DNA of 10,880 nt from Planctomycetaceae bacterium. GTDB lineage: Bacteria; Planctomycetota; Phycisphaerae; Phycisphaerales; SM1A02. The first letter of the stretch is position 1. Every line of letters starts with the position of its first letter. The notes below the pieces were generated by a model. It made no database searches. It saw only the letters and a list, made by a program, of their open reading frames with translations, and was not told the DNA's origin. Shown piece by piece: positions 1 to 5,643 of this stretch. The DNA lies in assembly GCA_947474205.1 (NCBI GenBank), contig CANJIC010000052.1:1-10880 (forward strand). Reading direction: 5' to 3'. The position numbers and the translations under genes are program-made.

Positions 1-1385
1 CGTGGAGCCGAACCAATTCCCGTCAAGTCGAAACGACCCAGGCTACGGTTGTCCGCGGCAAACTCGCGCTCGCCTTGCATCACGTGAATGGTGACGCTGG
101 TTTGATTATCAGCGGCCGTGGAGAACGTTTCCTTCTTGCTGGTTGGAATAGTGGTGTTGCTCTGGATCAACTTGGTCATGACTCCACCAAGCGTTTCCAC
201 GCCCAGCGAAAGCGGAGTGACATCAAGCAACAGAACATCCTTCACATCGCCTTGCAACACGGCGCCTTGAATTGCGGCGCCAATGGCAACCACTTCATCA
301 GGGTTGATGCTGCGGTCAAGTTCTTGCGTTTGGAAAATATCCTTGGCAATGTCTTGCACCTTTGGAATGCGAATGGATCCACCAACCATGACCACTTCTT
401 GGATTTCCTTGGGCGACAACTTGGCGTCACGCAACGCTTGCTCGCATGGACCACGCAAACGATCGAATAAATCTTTGCACATGTCCTCAAAGCGCGAGCG
501 CGTTACGGTGACTTGCAAATGGCGCGGGCCACTTTGATCCGCCGTAATAAATGGCAAATTCACCACGGTTTCAAGTTGATTGGACAACTCAATCTTGGCT
601 TTTTCAGCGGCTTCCTTAAGGCGTTGCAAAGCCATCGCGTCCTTGCGGACATCAATGCCTTCCTTCTTGCGGAATTCCTCCGCAATGAAATCGATCAAGC
701 GTTGATCAAAGTCGTCGCCACCAAGATGGCCATCGCCGTTGGTGCCCATGACTTCAAACACGCCGTCGCCAATGTCCAAAATGCTGACGTCAAATGTTCC
801 GCCGCCCAAATCAAACACGGCAATGCGGCCGTTCTTTTTCTTTTCTAAACCATAGGCCAGCGCCGCGGCGGTTGGCTCATTGATGATTCGCTCCACTTGC
901 AAGCCAGCGATTTCGCCAGCGTCCTTGGTGGCTTGACGTTGGCTGTCGTTGAAATACGCTGGCACAGTGATGACCGCGCGATCCACTTTCTCGCCCAGAT
1001 AATCCTCGGCCACTTTCTTCAGCTCTTGCAAGATCATGGCGCTAATTTCTGGCGGCGTATATTCCTTGCCGCGAATTTCCACCTTGACCAAATCTTGCGA
1101 GCCACCGGTGACCGCGTACGGCACCATCTTCTCTTCGCCTTCAACTTCGCTATGACGGCGACCCATGAATCGCTTGATACTGAATACAGTGTTCTTTGGA
1201 TTGGTCACCTGCTGATGGCGCGCAGGCTGGCCAACCAGTCGCTCGCCCTTCTCGGTAAATCCAACCACGCTTGGCGTCGTGCGGCTGCCCGAAGAGTTGA
1301 TCAACACTTTCGGTTGACCGCCCTCCATGACAGAGACGCATGAATTTGTTGTTCCTAAATCGATTCCAATAATTTTTCCAGCCAT
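1..1385 (-). CDS. dnaK: Chaperone protein DnaK (Hsp70), N-terminal part, cut by window edge
   Basis: ATP-dependent Hsp70 chaperone of the cytoplasm, working with DnaJ and GrpE on unfolded proteins. Translating the minus strand from the ATG at 1383-1385 gives 461 uninterrupted codons. They start [20 protein letters not shown] (phosphate-1 motif) and continue with [17 protein letters not shown] near residue 145, [12 protein letters not shown] near 175, the phosphate-2 motif FDLGGGTFD near 192, GGSIRIP near 345, and the interdomain linker [13 protein letters not shown] near 382-394. So the whole nucleotide-binding domain and the first part of the substrate-binding beta domain are present; the family is about 610-640 residues, so roughly 150-180 are missing beyond base 1. 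Small departures from the usual consensus are [12 protein letters not shown] (often VKATNGDTHLGG) and GGSIRIP (often GGSTRIP). A weak Shine-Dalgarno (AAGGAA) sits 7 bases before the start. No frameshift was found. Confidence 0.97.
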   Translation of the reverse strand, partial: MAGKIIGIDLGTTNSCVSVMEGGQPKVLINSSGSRTTPSVVGFTEKGERLVGQPARHQQVTNPKNTVFSIKRFMGRRHSEVEGEEKMVPYAVTGGSQDLVKVEIRGKEYTPPEISAMILQELKKVAEDYLGEKVDRAVITVPAYFNDSQRQATKDAGEIAGLQVERIINEPTAAALAYGLEKKKNGRIAVFDLGGGTFDVSILDIGDGVFEVMGTNGDGHLGGDDFDQRLIDFIAEEFRKKEGIDVRKDAMALQRLKEAAEKAKIELSNQLETVVNLPFITADQSGPRHLQVTVTRSRFEDMCKDLFDRLRGPCEQALRDAKLSPKEIQEVVMVGGSIRIPKVQDIAKDIFQTQELDRSINPDEVVAIGAAIQGAVLQGDVKDVLLLDVTPLSLGVETLGGVMTKLIQSNTTIPTSKKETFSTAADNQTSVTIHVMQGEREFAADNRSLGRFDLTGIGSAP

Positions 1386-1401
1386 TGTTGTGTTCCTTTT
1401 C

Positions 1402-1423
1402 TGTCCACGAAATTGGGTGGACA
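1402..1423 (-). promoter_or_regulatory. Perfect 7-bp inverted repeat in the dnaK 5' leader
   Basis: TGTCCAC (1402-1408) and GTGGACA (1417-1423) are exact inverted copies with an 8-base gap. In the dnaK mRNA they would form a hairpin that ends 4 bases before the weak AAGGAA ribosome binding site. It could be an RNA element or a DNA operator; the sequence alone does not decide. Confidence 0.45.
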
Positions 1424-1451
1424 ATTGCATAGTGCAAGAGCGATGCCAAAC

Positions 1452-1480
1452 ATATTAGAATCTGATTCTCTTTGTGAGAA
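1452..1480 (-). promoter_or_regulatory. Candidate sigma-70 promoter of dnaK with an inverted repeat in its spacer
   Basis: Read on the minus strand, TTCTCA (1475-1480) lies 17 bases before TAATAT (1452-1457); each matches its consensus hexamer at 4 of 6 positions. Predicted transcription would start near 1445, about 60 bases before the dnaK ATG. An inverted repeat, AGAATC-T-GATTCT (1457-1469), fills most of the spacer and touches the -10 box, which is a typical operator position. No CIRCE element (TTAGCACTC-N9-GAGTGCTAA) and no obvious sigma-32-type promoter is present in the 160 bases upstream of the gene. Confidence 0.4.
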
Positions 1481-1545
1481 AGCCCATTCATTTGCGGTTT
1501 GCAAGCCGATAGTAGAAGCATGTTGCCCAAATTCCCATTTTTAAG

Positions 1546-2613
1546 ATGCCGCCGCCCAAAGCATTCTGCCAAAGCGGCACCCGTGGAAATTTTGGCATGA
1601 CCGAAGCGGCCGCGCACACCGTCGAAGTCACGATGCCGCCCAAAACCAGGCGCACGCTATGGGATTGGGCGGCCATGGCCATGGACATCGCATGGTTCAG
1701 CCTGTTTTTTATCTGGTTTATCGGGCGAGTTGTCGGAGATAGAAACAGTCTCGTGCAGTGGATTTCCTGGATTCCAACTTTGGGTGTTGTCGCATTCGGG
1801 TGTGTCTGGTTGGCGTGTCGCGCTGGAGATCGTCGTCGACATCGTGTGCGCAGGTGGGGCGGCTTGGCGTGCGCGGCGTTGGCAGTGGGCGCCGCGGTGC
1901 GGTCAGATTTTCGACCGTGGTCAGATCATGTCGCGCCATCACCGCAAGACATTCGCATTGTGCAGTGGAACACGGATCATCCAAGCGGCAACGATCCGCG
2001 CAGCATGACGGCGCTTGCAACTATTTCCGCGGAGCATGCCGTGGATTTATTTTTAATCAGCAATCGCGGATCAATCACAACGCAAGAGTGCGTTCACCAA
2101 TGGGCTGGCGAAAAATTTTCCAGCGCAGGCGCCGGACCATTCGCGTGCGTGACAACATTTCCAATTGAAGAAGCCAGAGTGATTGCGGCGACTGGCAAAG
2201 GCAACGACATGGTGTGGGTAGCCAAGTTTGTTGTGCGGCCGCCTTCGTGGAATGGTCGAGCGCTTCGCATTGCCATGGTTGATCTTCCAAGCAAGCCAAC
2301 GTTGTCGCGCATGCAAGTGGCGCAAGAACTTTTGACGGACATTCGCCGTGGTGATCTTGGTGAAGTGGATATTGTCGTTGGTGATTTCAACGCGCTGCCA
2401 GGAAGCATGATTCTTTCGCGCGTCTTTCCAATGTTTCACGACTCATGGACTGAGGCTGGTTCCGGTTTACGCGCATCATGGCCGCGTCTCTTTCCACTGT
2501 TGTCGATTGATCACGTGTTGCTTGCGCCAGATATGCGCGCTCTTTCAAGCACCACGGCGGACCCCGGAGTTTCCAAACATCGAATGAGTGTGGTGGTTCT
2601 ACGACCACGCTAA
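1546..2613 (+). CDS. Membrane-anchored endonuclease/exonuclease/phosphatase (EEP) family protein, degenerate active site
   Basis: Three hydrophobic segments (about residues 47-63, 73-91 and 105-118) are followed by an EEP fold domain (about 135-355), the architecture of YafD-like membrane EEP proteins with the domain probably outside the cytoplasm. Recognisable motifs are VQWNTD (N142), the metal/phosphate loop GDFNALPGS (D280, N282), SIDHVL (D322) and a terminal SKHRMSVV (H345). The usual catalytic Glu (LQE-type motif) is missing, with DLFLISNRG at 167-175 where it is expected, and the SDH triad motif reads SKH. Hydrolase activity is therefore doubtful. The start is unsettled: ATG 1546, 1597 (M18) and 1633 (M30) are in frame, none with a good Shine-Dalgarno, and a later one would suit a short cytoplasmic tail before the first helix. 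It is divergent from dnaK and convergent with the pseudopilin gene. The substrate cannot be named. Confidence 0.8.
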   Translation: MPPPKAFCQSGTRGNFGMTEAAAHTVEVTMPPKTRRTLWDWAAMAMDIAWFSLFFIWFIGRVVGDRNSLVQWISWIPTLGVVAFGCVWLACRAGDRRRHRVRRWGGLACAALAVGAAVRSDFRPWSDHVAPSPQDIRIVQWNTDHPSGNDPRSMTALATISAEHAVDLFLISNRGSITTQECVHQWAGEKFSSAGAGPFACVTTFPIEEARVIAATGKGNDMVWVAKFVVRPPSWNGRALRIAMVDLPSKPTLSRMQVAQELLTDIRRGDLGEVDIVVGDFNALPGSMILSRVFPMFHDSWTEAGSGLRASWPRLFPLLSIDHVLLAPDMRALSSTTADPGVSKHRMSVVVLRPR

Positions 2614-2629
2614 AACAGCTGTTTTAGCG
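2608..2629. terminator. 22-bp perfect palindrome holding both convergent stop codons
   Basis: Each arm reads CGCTAAAACAG, and the 22 bases are their own reverse complement. The TAA stop of the EEP gene (2611-2613) and the TAA stop of the pseudopilin gene (2624-2626, minus strand) lie in the two arms, each preceded by a CGC (Arg) codon that is also part of the palindrome. As RNA from either strand it gives a 9-bp stem with an AGCU loop. There is no U tract after it on either side, so it may be a bidirectional terminator or a 3'-end stabiliser, not a textbook intrinsic terminator. Confidence 0.6.
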
Positions 2630-3457
2630 GGTTACTTCGGTTTGAATAGAAGTCCAAAGAAACGAGAAAATGGATTCCTGTTCATTGCTAGAAATAATTC
2701 CAGAGGGCAACGTTCCATTTATTTTTCCGTTTGTGCGTTTCAGGCTGAACCATTTAATTTCGCCACTGGCGCACAGCGTGTTGCCTCCAATGGTGTGGTT
2801 GAAATCTTCCATGGTTCGCATGCCATCGCTAAGCAACACTGTATTTTGTTGATTGGAGCTGGCGAAGGAAATCCTTTTCTTTGTCTGCGGATCGACTCCA
2901 CCCGCATATTGATAATTGCTGTAGATGTGGCTCTTTGTAACTGGGGCAAGGTCATAGCGATTGCTTGCAAACGGAGAAGCTGCCTCGTTCGAGACTTCAT
3001 TTGGATTTAAAACTGATTGATACTTTTGATATTGGTGAGCGCCATGATGTGAAGGGCAATACAAGCACTTGCAATTATCAAGATAATGAGACATGTTCTT
3101 GCTGCGCCACAGCAGACCCAATCCATCCCATTGTAGATTTGGTCCTTCATCGGGATTCATAGCTGTCAATGACATCGTTTCCTGAAAAAGTTTGGCCTCG
3201 TGGTTGGCGGAATATGGAAGCGGAGAATGAGTATTGTCATTGGCGTATTCACCAAGCGCGTAATAAATGGAACGCATGTTGTTGGAGCACATTAATTTTT
3301 CAGCCGCGCCACGCACTCCACGTAGTGATGGAAGCATGACGCTAAATAAAATGGCGATGATTGAAAGTGTGACCAGAAGTTCGACAAGACTAAAACCAGC
3401 CGACTTTTGAAGTGGTTTACACGTGGGGATCAAAGATAGCTCGTCGGTTTTTTTCAT
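2624..3457 (-). CDS. Prepilin-type N-terminal cleavage/methylation domain protein (type II secretion-like pseudopilin)
   Basis: A 277-residue protein with a class III prepilin signal: a basic leader, then G21|FSLVELLVT, where cleavage by the prepilin peptidase would leave Phe+1 and Glu+5, followed by a hydrophobic helix (22-43). The stretch LPSLRGVRGAAEKLMCSNNM and then YANDN is typical of the large family of planctomycete and verrucomicrobial pseudopilins. The family's H-X9-DG signature is recognisable at H221 as HTIGGNTLCASG, but with SG replacing DG. Cysteines cluster at 129-134 (CKCLYC), with C57 and C229 elsewhere. The mature protein would be a minor pilin or pseudopilin in the envelope; its exact machine is unknown because no other pilus or secretion gene is nearby. 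Its base composition looks more AT-rich than the neighbouring genes. Start ATG 3455-3457 has only a weak upstream AAGG. Confidence 0.85.
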   Translation of the reverse strand: MKKTDELSLIPTCKPLQKSAGFSLVELLVTLSIIAILFSVMLPSLRGVRGAAEKLMCSNNMRSIYYALGEYANDNTHSPLPYSANHEAKLFQETMSLTAMNPDEGPNLQWDGLGLLWRSKNMSHYLDNCKCLYCPSHHGAHQYQKYQSVLNPNEVSNEAASPFASNRYDLAPVTKSHIYSNYQYAGGVDPQTKKRISFASSNQQNTVLLSDGMRTMEDFNHTIGGNTLCASGEIKWFSLKRTNGKINGTLPSGIISSNEQESIFSFLWTSIQTEVTR

Positions 3458-3474
3458 CCGATAACAACCTTGTC

Positions 3475-3492
3475 CGTGAGTTTCAACTCACG
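3475..3492 (-). promoter_or_regulatory. 8-bp inverted repeat in the pseudopilin 5' leader
   Basis: CGTGAGTT (3475-3482) and AACTCACG (3485-3492) are perfect inverted copies separated by two bases. It lies 17 bases upstream of the pseudopilin start codon and downstream of its predicted promoter, so it would be a hairpin in the mRNA leader or a roadblock operator for a repressor. Confidence 0.45.
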
Positions 3493-3527
3493 CCCAATCC
3501 AACCTTCTTAGCACAATCATGACACGG

Positions 3528-3555
3528 ATTTTAGAAAAGTACAAATAAATTTCAA
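3528..3555 (-). promoter_or_regulatory. Predicted sigma-70 promoter of the pseudopilin gene
   Basis: On the minus strand TTGAAA (3550-3555) is followed after 16 bases by TAAAAT (3528-3533); each hexamer matches consensus at 5 of 6 positions. Transcription would start near 3521, giving a leader of about 64 bases that contains the inverted repeat at 3475-3492. It is the best promoter-like match I found in the window. Confidence 0.6.
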
Positions 3556-3558
3556 ATT

Positions 3559-3624
3559 CTTCGTGACTTTTCCAAAAGTCGAAGTAGGTTCTTTGCATGG
3601 TGGTTCCTAATAATGGGAACCGCT
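3559..3624 (+). promoter_or_regulatory. Two hairpins in the leader of the ECF sigma gene
   Basis: Hairpin A pairs CTTC (3559-3562) and GACTTTT (3565-3571) with AAAAGTC (3574-3580) and GAAG (3581-3584), with a two-base bulge at 3563-3564. Hairpin B pairs GGTTCC (3602-3607) with GGAACC (3616-3621) around an 8-base loop and can be lengthened by G-U pairs to 3599-3624. Hairpin B ends 7 bases before the AGGAGG ribosome binding site. If both are transcribed they form a compact structured leader; no clear sigma-70 promoter for this gene was found upstream. Confidence 0.4.
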
Positions 3625-3644
3625 TACAACCAGGAGGAGTGGAA

Positions 3645-4229
3645 ATGACCTTTCAATCAGGCGAAGAAGAGTGGGTTTTTATGTCGAAAGTTGCTTCAGG
3701 TGATGAAGCCGCAATCGCTGAGTTATACGATGCATTTGGAGCTTTAGTGTTCAAGTCCGCGCGTCAAGTGTTGACGCGCCGAGCCGAAGCCGAAGATGCC
3801 GTTCAGGAGATTTTTATCCAGTTATGGAAGACGGCCGACCGGTTCGACTTCCGTAGAGCGCGTTTGGTGACTTGGGTGATGTTGCTTACCCGTCGCCATT
3901 TAATTGACAAATTGCGTCGCAAGGGTTCGCGTCCAGAAACGCTGGGTTTTGAAGCGGATAACAGCAGTTTTAAGCAACTCAATGAGCGTTCCAAGCAGGC
4001 TGAGCAACCCATGGTTGCTAACGAAGGAAACCAAGCGATTCGAGCAAAGATTGCTGATTTGCCAGAGTTGCAACGTGAAGTGATTGAACGCGCGTATTTG
4101 AAGGGTTTCACGCTTCGAGAAGTCAGTGAGCAAATGAATGTTCCACTGGGAACAATTAAAAGCGCGCTGAGCCGCGGTTTAGGCCGGCTGCGTGAGCGAA
4201 TGGGCGGTTCCGCGGAGGAATTGGCCTAA
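3645..4229 (+). CDS. ECF-family RNA polymerase sigma factor (SigK/RpoE-like)
   Basis: A 194-residue group IV sigma factor. Region sigma-2 spans about residues 20-92 (ELYDAFGALVFKSARQVL, AEDAVQEIFIQLW, then TWVMLLTRRHLIDKLRR for -10 recognition) and sigma-4 about 133-187, with a helix-turn-helix at TLREVSEQMNVPLGTIKSAL for the -35 element. There is no sigma-3 and no C-terminal extension. An upstream in-frame ATG at 3597 would add 16 residues, but the ATG at 3645 has a perfect AGGAGG (3632-3637) 7 bases before it, and 3597 falls at a leader hairpin, so 3645 is chosen. The next plus-strand gene is an RskA-like anti-sigma, which suggests a membrane-controlled stress regulon. Its promoter targets cannot be read here. 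An intrinsic terminator follows directly, so it is not simply co-transcribed with the anti-sigma gene. Confidence 0.93.
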   Translation: MTFQSGEEEWVFMSKVASGDEAAIAELYDAFGALVFKSARQVLTRRAEAEDAVQEIFIQLWKTADRFDFRRARLVTWVMLLTRRHLIDKLRRKGSRPETLGFEADNSSFKQLNERSKQAEQPMVANEGNQAIRAKIADLPELQREVIERAYLKGFTLREVSEQMNVPLGTIKSALSRGLGRLRERMGGSAEELA

Positions 4230-4291
4230 TTCACCGCATCTATTGATAGGGTTGTTCGACTTTGGTTGTAAGAACAAATTAATGATAGTTC

Positions 4292-4326
4292 ACCCGCGAA
4301 GGATTTCCTTCGCGGGTATTTTTTTA
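4292..4326 (+). terminator. Strong intrinsic terminator after the ECF sigma gene
   Basis: A perfect 12-bp stem (ACCCGCGAAGGA at 4292-4303, its complement at 4306-4317) with a very small loop, followed by ATTTTTTTA. It starts 63 bases after the sigma stop codon and should end most sigma transcripts before the anti-sigma gene. Confidence 0.92.
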
Positions 4327-4429
4327 GGACGTTGGTTTTTAGGTCTTACGGGTTCATTGTGTCAGCTTTTGCTCGTTGTTTCGTAAAAATAAAATGGTGG
4401 CAAAGTTATTTTTTTAAAAAGTTGAATTG
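4327..4429 (+). other. Non-coding spacer, probably holding the promoter of the anti-sigma transcript
   Basis: No open frame here looks like a gene. It is AT-rich towards its end. The only promoter-like element is a TAAAAT -10 candidate at 4390-4395; the best -35 options (TTGCTC at 4369-4374, 15-base spacer) are weak. Because the terminator at 4292-4326 lies upstream and the anti-sigma gene downstream, a promoter is expected in this stretch. Confidence 0.3.
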
Positions 4430-4632
4430 CTTGAAGCCTTCAAGAGATCTGCTGCGGATAAGTGTTCGACAATGAGGGAGTGGCAAGGGTCTATCAACGG
4501 CCCTTGGTTACGGGTTTGCTCCTAGTTCGTGGTCTAAGTTGGACTGCAGGGGTAAACCTTCAAAAGGGTGTTTGGTGCATCAAGGTTGATGTGGCAAACA
4601 AACATGGCTAAAGGGCGCTTGCTCTTTGGCCG
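4430..4632 (+). ncRNA. Candidate structured RNA: leader of the anti-sigma gene or small RNA
   Basis: The stretch has no coding frame of interest but folds on paper into five successive hairpins. P1: CTTGAA (4430-4435) with TTCAAG (4439-4444). P2: 4484-4491 with 4499-4506, 8 bp including one G-U, 7-base loop. P3: GGTTTGCTCC (4513-4522) with GGGGTAAACC (4549-4558), 10 pairs including two wobbles, carrying an inner helix AGTTC/GGACT (4524-4528 with 4541-4545). P4: TGTTTG (4569-4574) with CAAACA (4595-4600), continuing after one mismatch into 4576-4582 with 4587-4593, AGGU loop. P5: GGCTAAAGGGC (4606-4616) with GCTCTTTGGCC (4621-4631), 11 pairs including two wobbles, GCUU loop. P2 to P5 are separated by only 5-9 bases and P5 stops 3 bases before the GGAG of the next gene. 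It matches no riboswitch, tmRNA, RNase P or SRP hallmark that I recognise. Confidence 0.55.
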
Positions 4633-4647
4633 ATGGAGATTGAACTC

Positions 4648-5538
4648 ATGACTACTCCTGAACCAATGCGACGAGATGAATTGCTAGAGATGGCTTCTTT
4701 GGACGCCCTGGGAATGCTCGAGGCCGATGAAGCTGCCTACTTTAGTCGCAGTTTTTTAGAGGCTCCACGCATGGTGCAAGACGAAATCCGTGCCTTGCAA
4801 GCCAGTATCGCCTCCGATCTTCAATTGGTTTCTGATGAGGAACCGCCTGCGTTCTTGCGCAACAAGGTCATTGGCGCTGTTCTGGAGGAAATTGACGAGA
4901 CGAGCAAGGGGCTTGCTCCAATCGCCAGCATTGGCTCCATGCGCAACATGCGCACCGCCAATGTGGGTGCCGAAGATAACTTTCAATCAACGCATCAATT
5001 TACTGATGTGCAGGAACACCTTCAAGTTGAGCGCCGCGCTATTCGTGTGCGTTCAATGAATCGATCACTTATGGCGTGGCGCGCCGCGACCGTTGGTTTG
5101 GCGGCGTCTCTTCTGGCGACATTCATTTGGGTAAGCGTCATTGCGAATGAAGCTTTGAAGGTGACGCAACTTGCTCAAAGCACGCAGACCCAAAAAGAAC
5201 TCGAACAACATCTTGGAAGCACATGGACCCAGTTTATTTCCGCTCCGTGTAAAATTCGGATTTTGAAGCCGCAAAATGCAGGCGAAAATATTTCTGGAAC
5301 TCTTTGGGTGAATCCAAAATCTGGAGAATCATTCTTGGTTGCCCACGAGTTGCAATCCAACAGCGATTACACAGTGCGTTTGAAGGCAAGCAATGGAACT
5401 GTCATTACATTGGGTAAGGTGACTGGCAGTGGAAAAGTGACTGGAGCCAAATTTGCAATGGCCGATGTCACCAAGCTGCAATTCGAGGCGATCGAATTGA
5501 TAGACAACGCCGGCAGAGTTGTTCTGGTGACTATTTAA
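4648..5538 (+). CDS. RskA-like transmembrane anti-sigma factor
   Basis: A 296-residue single-pass membrane protein. The N-terminal cytoplasmic part (about 8-85; LLEMASLDALGMLEADEA, EEPPAFLRNKVIGAVLEEI) resembles the anti-sigma domain of RskA-type regulators. It lacks the zinc-binding HXXXCXXC motif of ZAS anti-sigmas. A linker leads to one transmembrane helix (about 144-166, AATVGLAASLLATFIWVSVI), and the C-terminal domain (about 205-296, GTLWVNPKSGESFLVAHELQ onwards) is the RskA C-terminal fold on the far side of the membrane. In this family regulated proteolysis of the anchor frees the sigma factor; the partner is presumably the ECF sigma upstream. Start ATG 4648 is preferred over ATG 4633, because GGAG (4635-4638) lies 9 bases before it and 4633 follows directly on a leader hairpin with no ribosome binding site. 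It is separated from the sigma gene by a terminator. Confidence 0.85.
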   Translation: MTTPEPMRRDELLEMASLDALGMLEADEAAYFSRSFLEAPRMVQDEIRALQASIASDLQLVSDEEPPAFLRNKVIGAVLEEIDETSKGLAPIASIGSMRNMRTANVGAEDNFQSTHQFTDVQEHLQVERRAIRVRSMNRSLMAWRAATVGLAASLLATFIWVSVIANEALKVTQLAQSTQTQKELEQHLGSTWTQFISAPCKIRILKPQNAGENISGTLWVNPKSGESFLVAHELQSNSDYTVRLKASNGTVITLGKVTGSGKVTGAKFAMADVTKLQFEAIELIDNAGRVVLVTI

Positions 5539-5548
5539 GATATGAATA

Positions 5549-5564
5549 GCGGGGATTTCCCCGC
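5549..5564 (+). repeat. Short perfect hairpin after the anti-sigma gene
   Basis: GCGGGGA (5549-5555) and TCCCCGC (5558-5564) form a 7-bp stem 11 bases after the stop codon. No U tract follows. It shares its loop region GGATTTCC with the terminator after the sigma gene, and precedes a full terminator by 19 bases, so it may protect the mRNA 3' end or assist termination. Confidence 0.55.
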
Positions 5565-5582
5565 ATACACCTTTGATTTCAT

Positions 5583-5622
5583 GCCGAGCATTCAATGAAT
5601 TTGAATGCTCGGTTTTCTTTTT
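5583..5622 (+). terminator. Intrinsic terminator of the anti-sigma gene
   Basis: CCGAGCATTCAA (5584-5595) pairs perfectly with TTGAATGCTCGG (5601-5612) around a 5-base loop, followed by TTTTCTTTTT. This is a textbook rho-independent terminator. It ends only about 21 bases before the start codon chosen for the next gene. Confidence 0.93.
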
Positions 5623-5643
5623 GCCATGCGTTACCTTGTAGGC

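Noticed and set aside
75..1343. Plus-strand open frames of 110-150 codons at the left end
   Set aside because: The minus strand here encodes a continuous, highly conserved DnaK; the plus-strand frames are shadows.
1386..1545. CIRCE operator or sigma-32 promoter for dnaK
   Set aside because: No sequence resembling the CIRCE arms or the CTTGAA/CCCCAT-type boxes is present.
3616..3621. GGAACC as a possible ECF-type -35 box (autoregulation)
   Set aside because: A -10 box at normal spacing would fall on the AGGAGG ribosome binding site, placing the start of transcription inside the gene; the motif is better explained as a hairpin arm.
3597..3644. Upstream ATG for the ECF sigma factor
   Set aside because: It falls next to leader hairpin B and lacks a ribosome binding site, while ATG 3645 has a perfect AGGAGG at ideal spacing.
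4430..4632. tRNA, tmRNA, RNase P or SRP RNA
   Set aside because: No cloverleaf or T-loop, no CCA-type end with a tag frame, and none of the conserved RNase P or SRP core sequences; the folding pattern is a row of independent hairpins.
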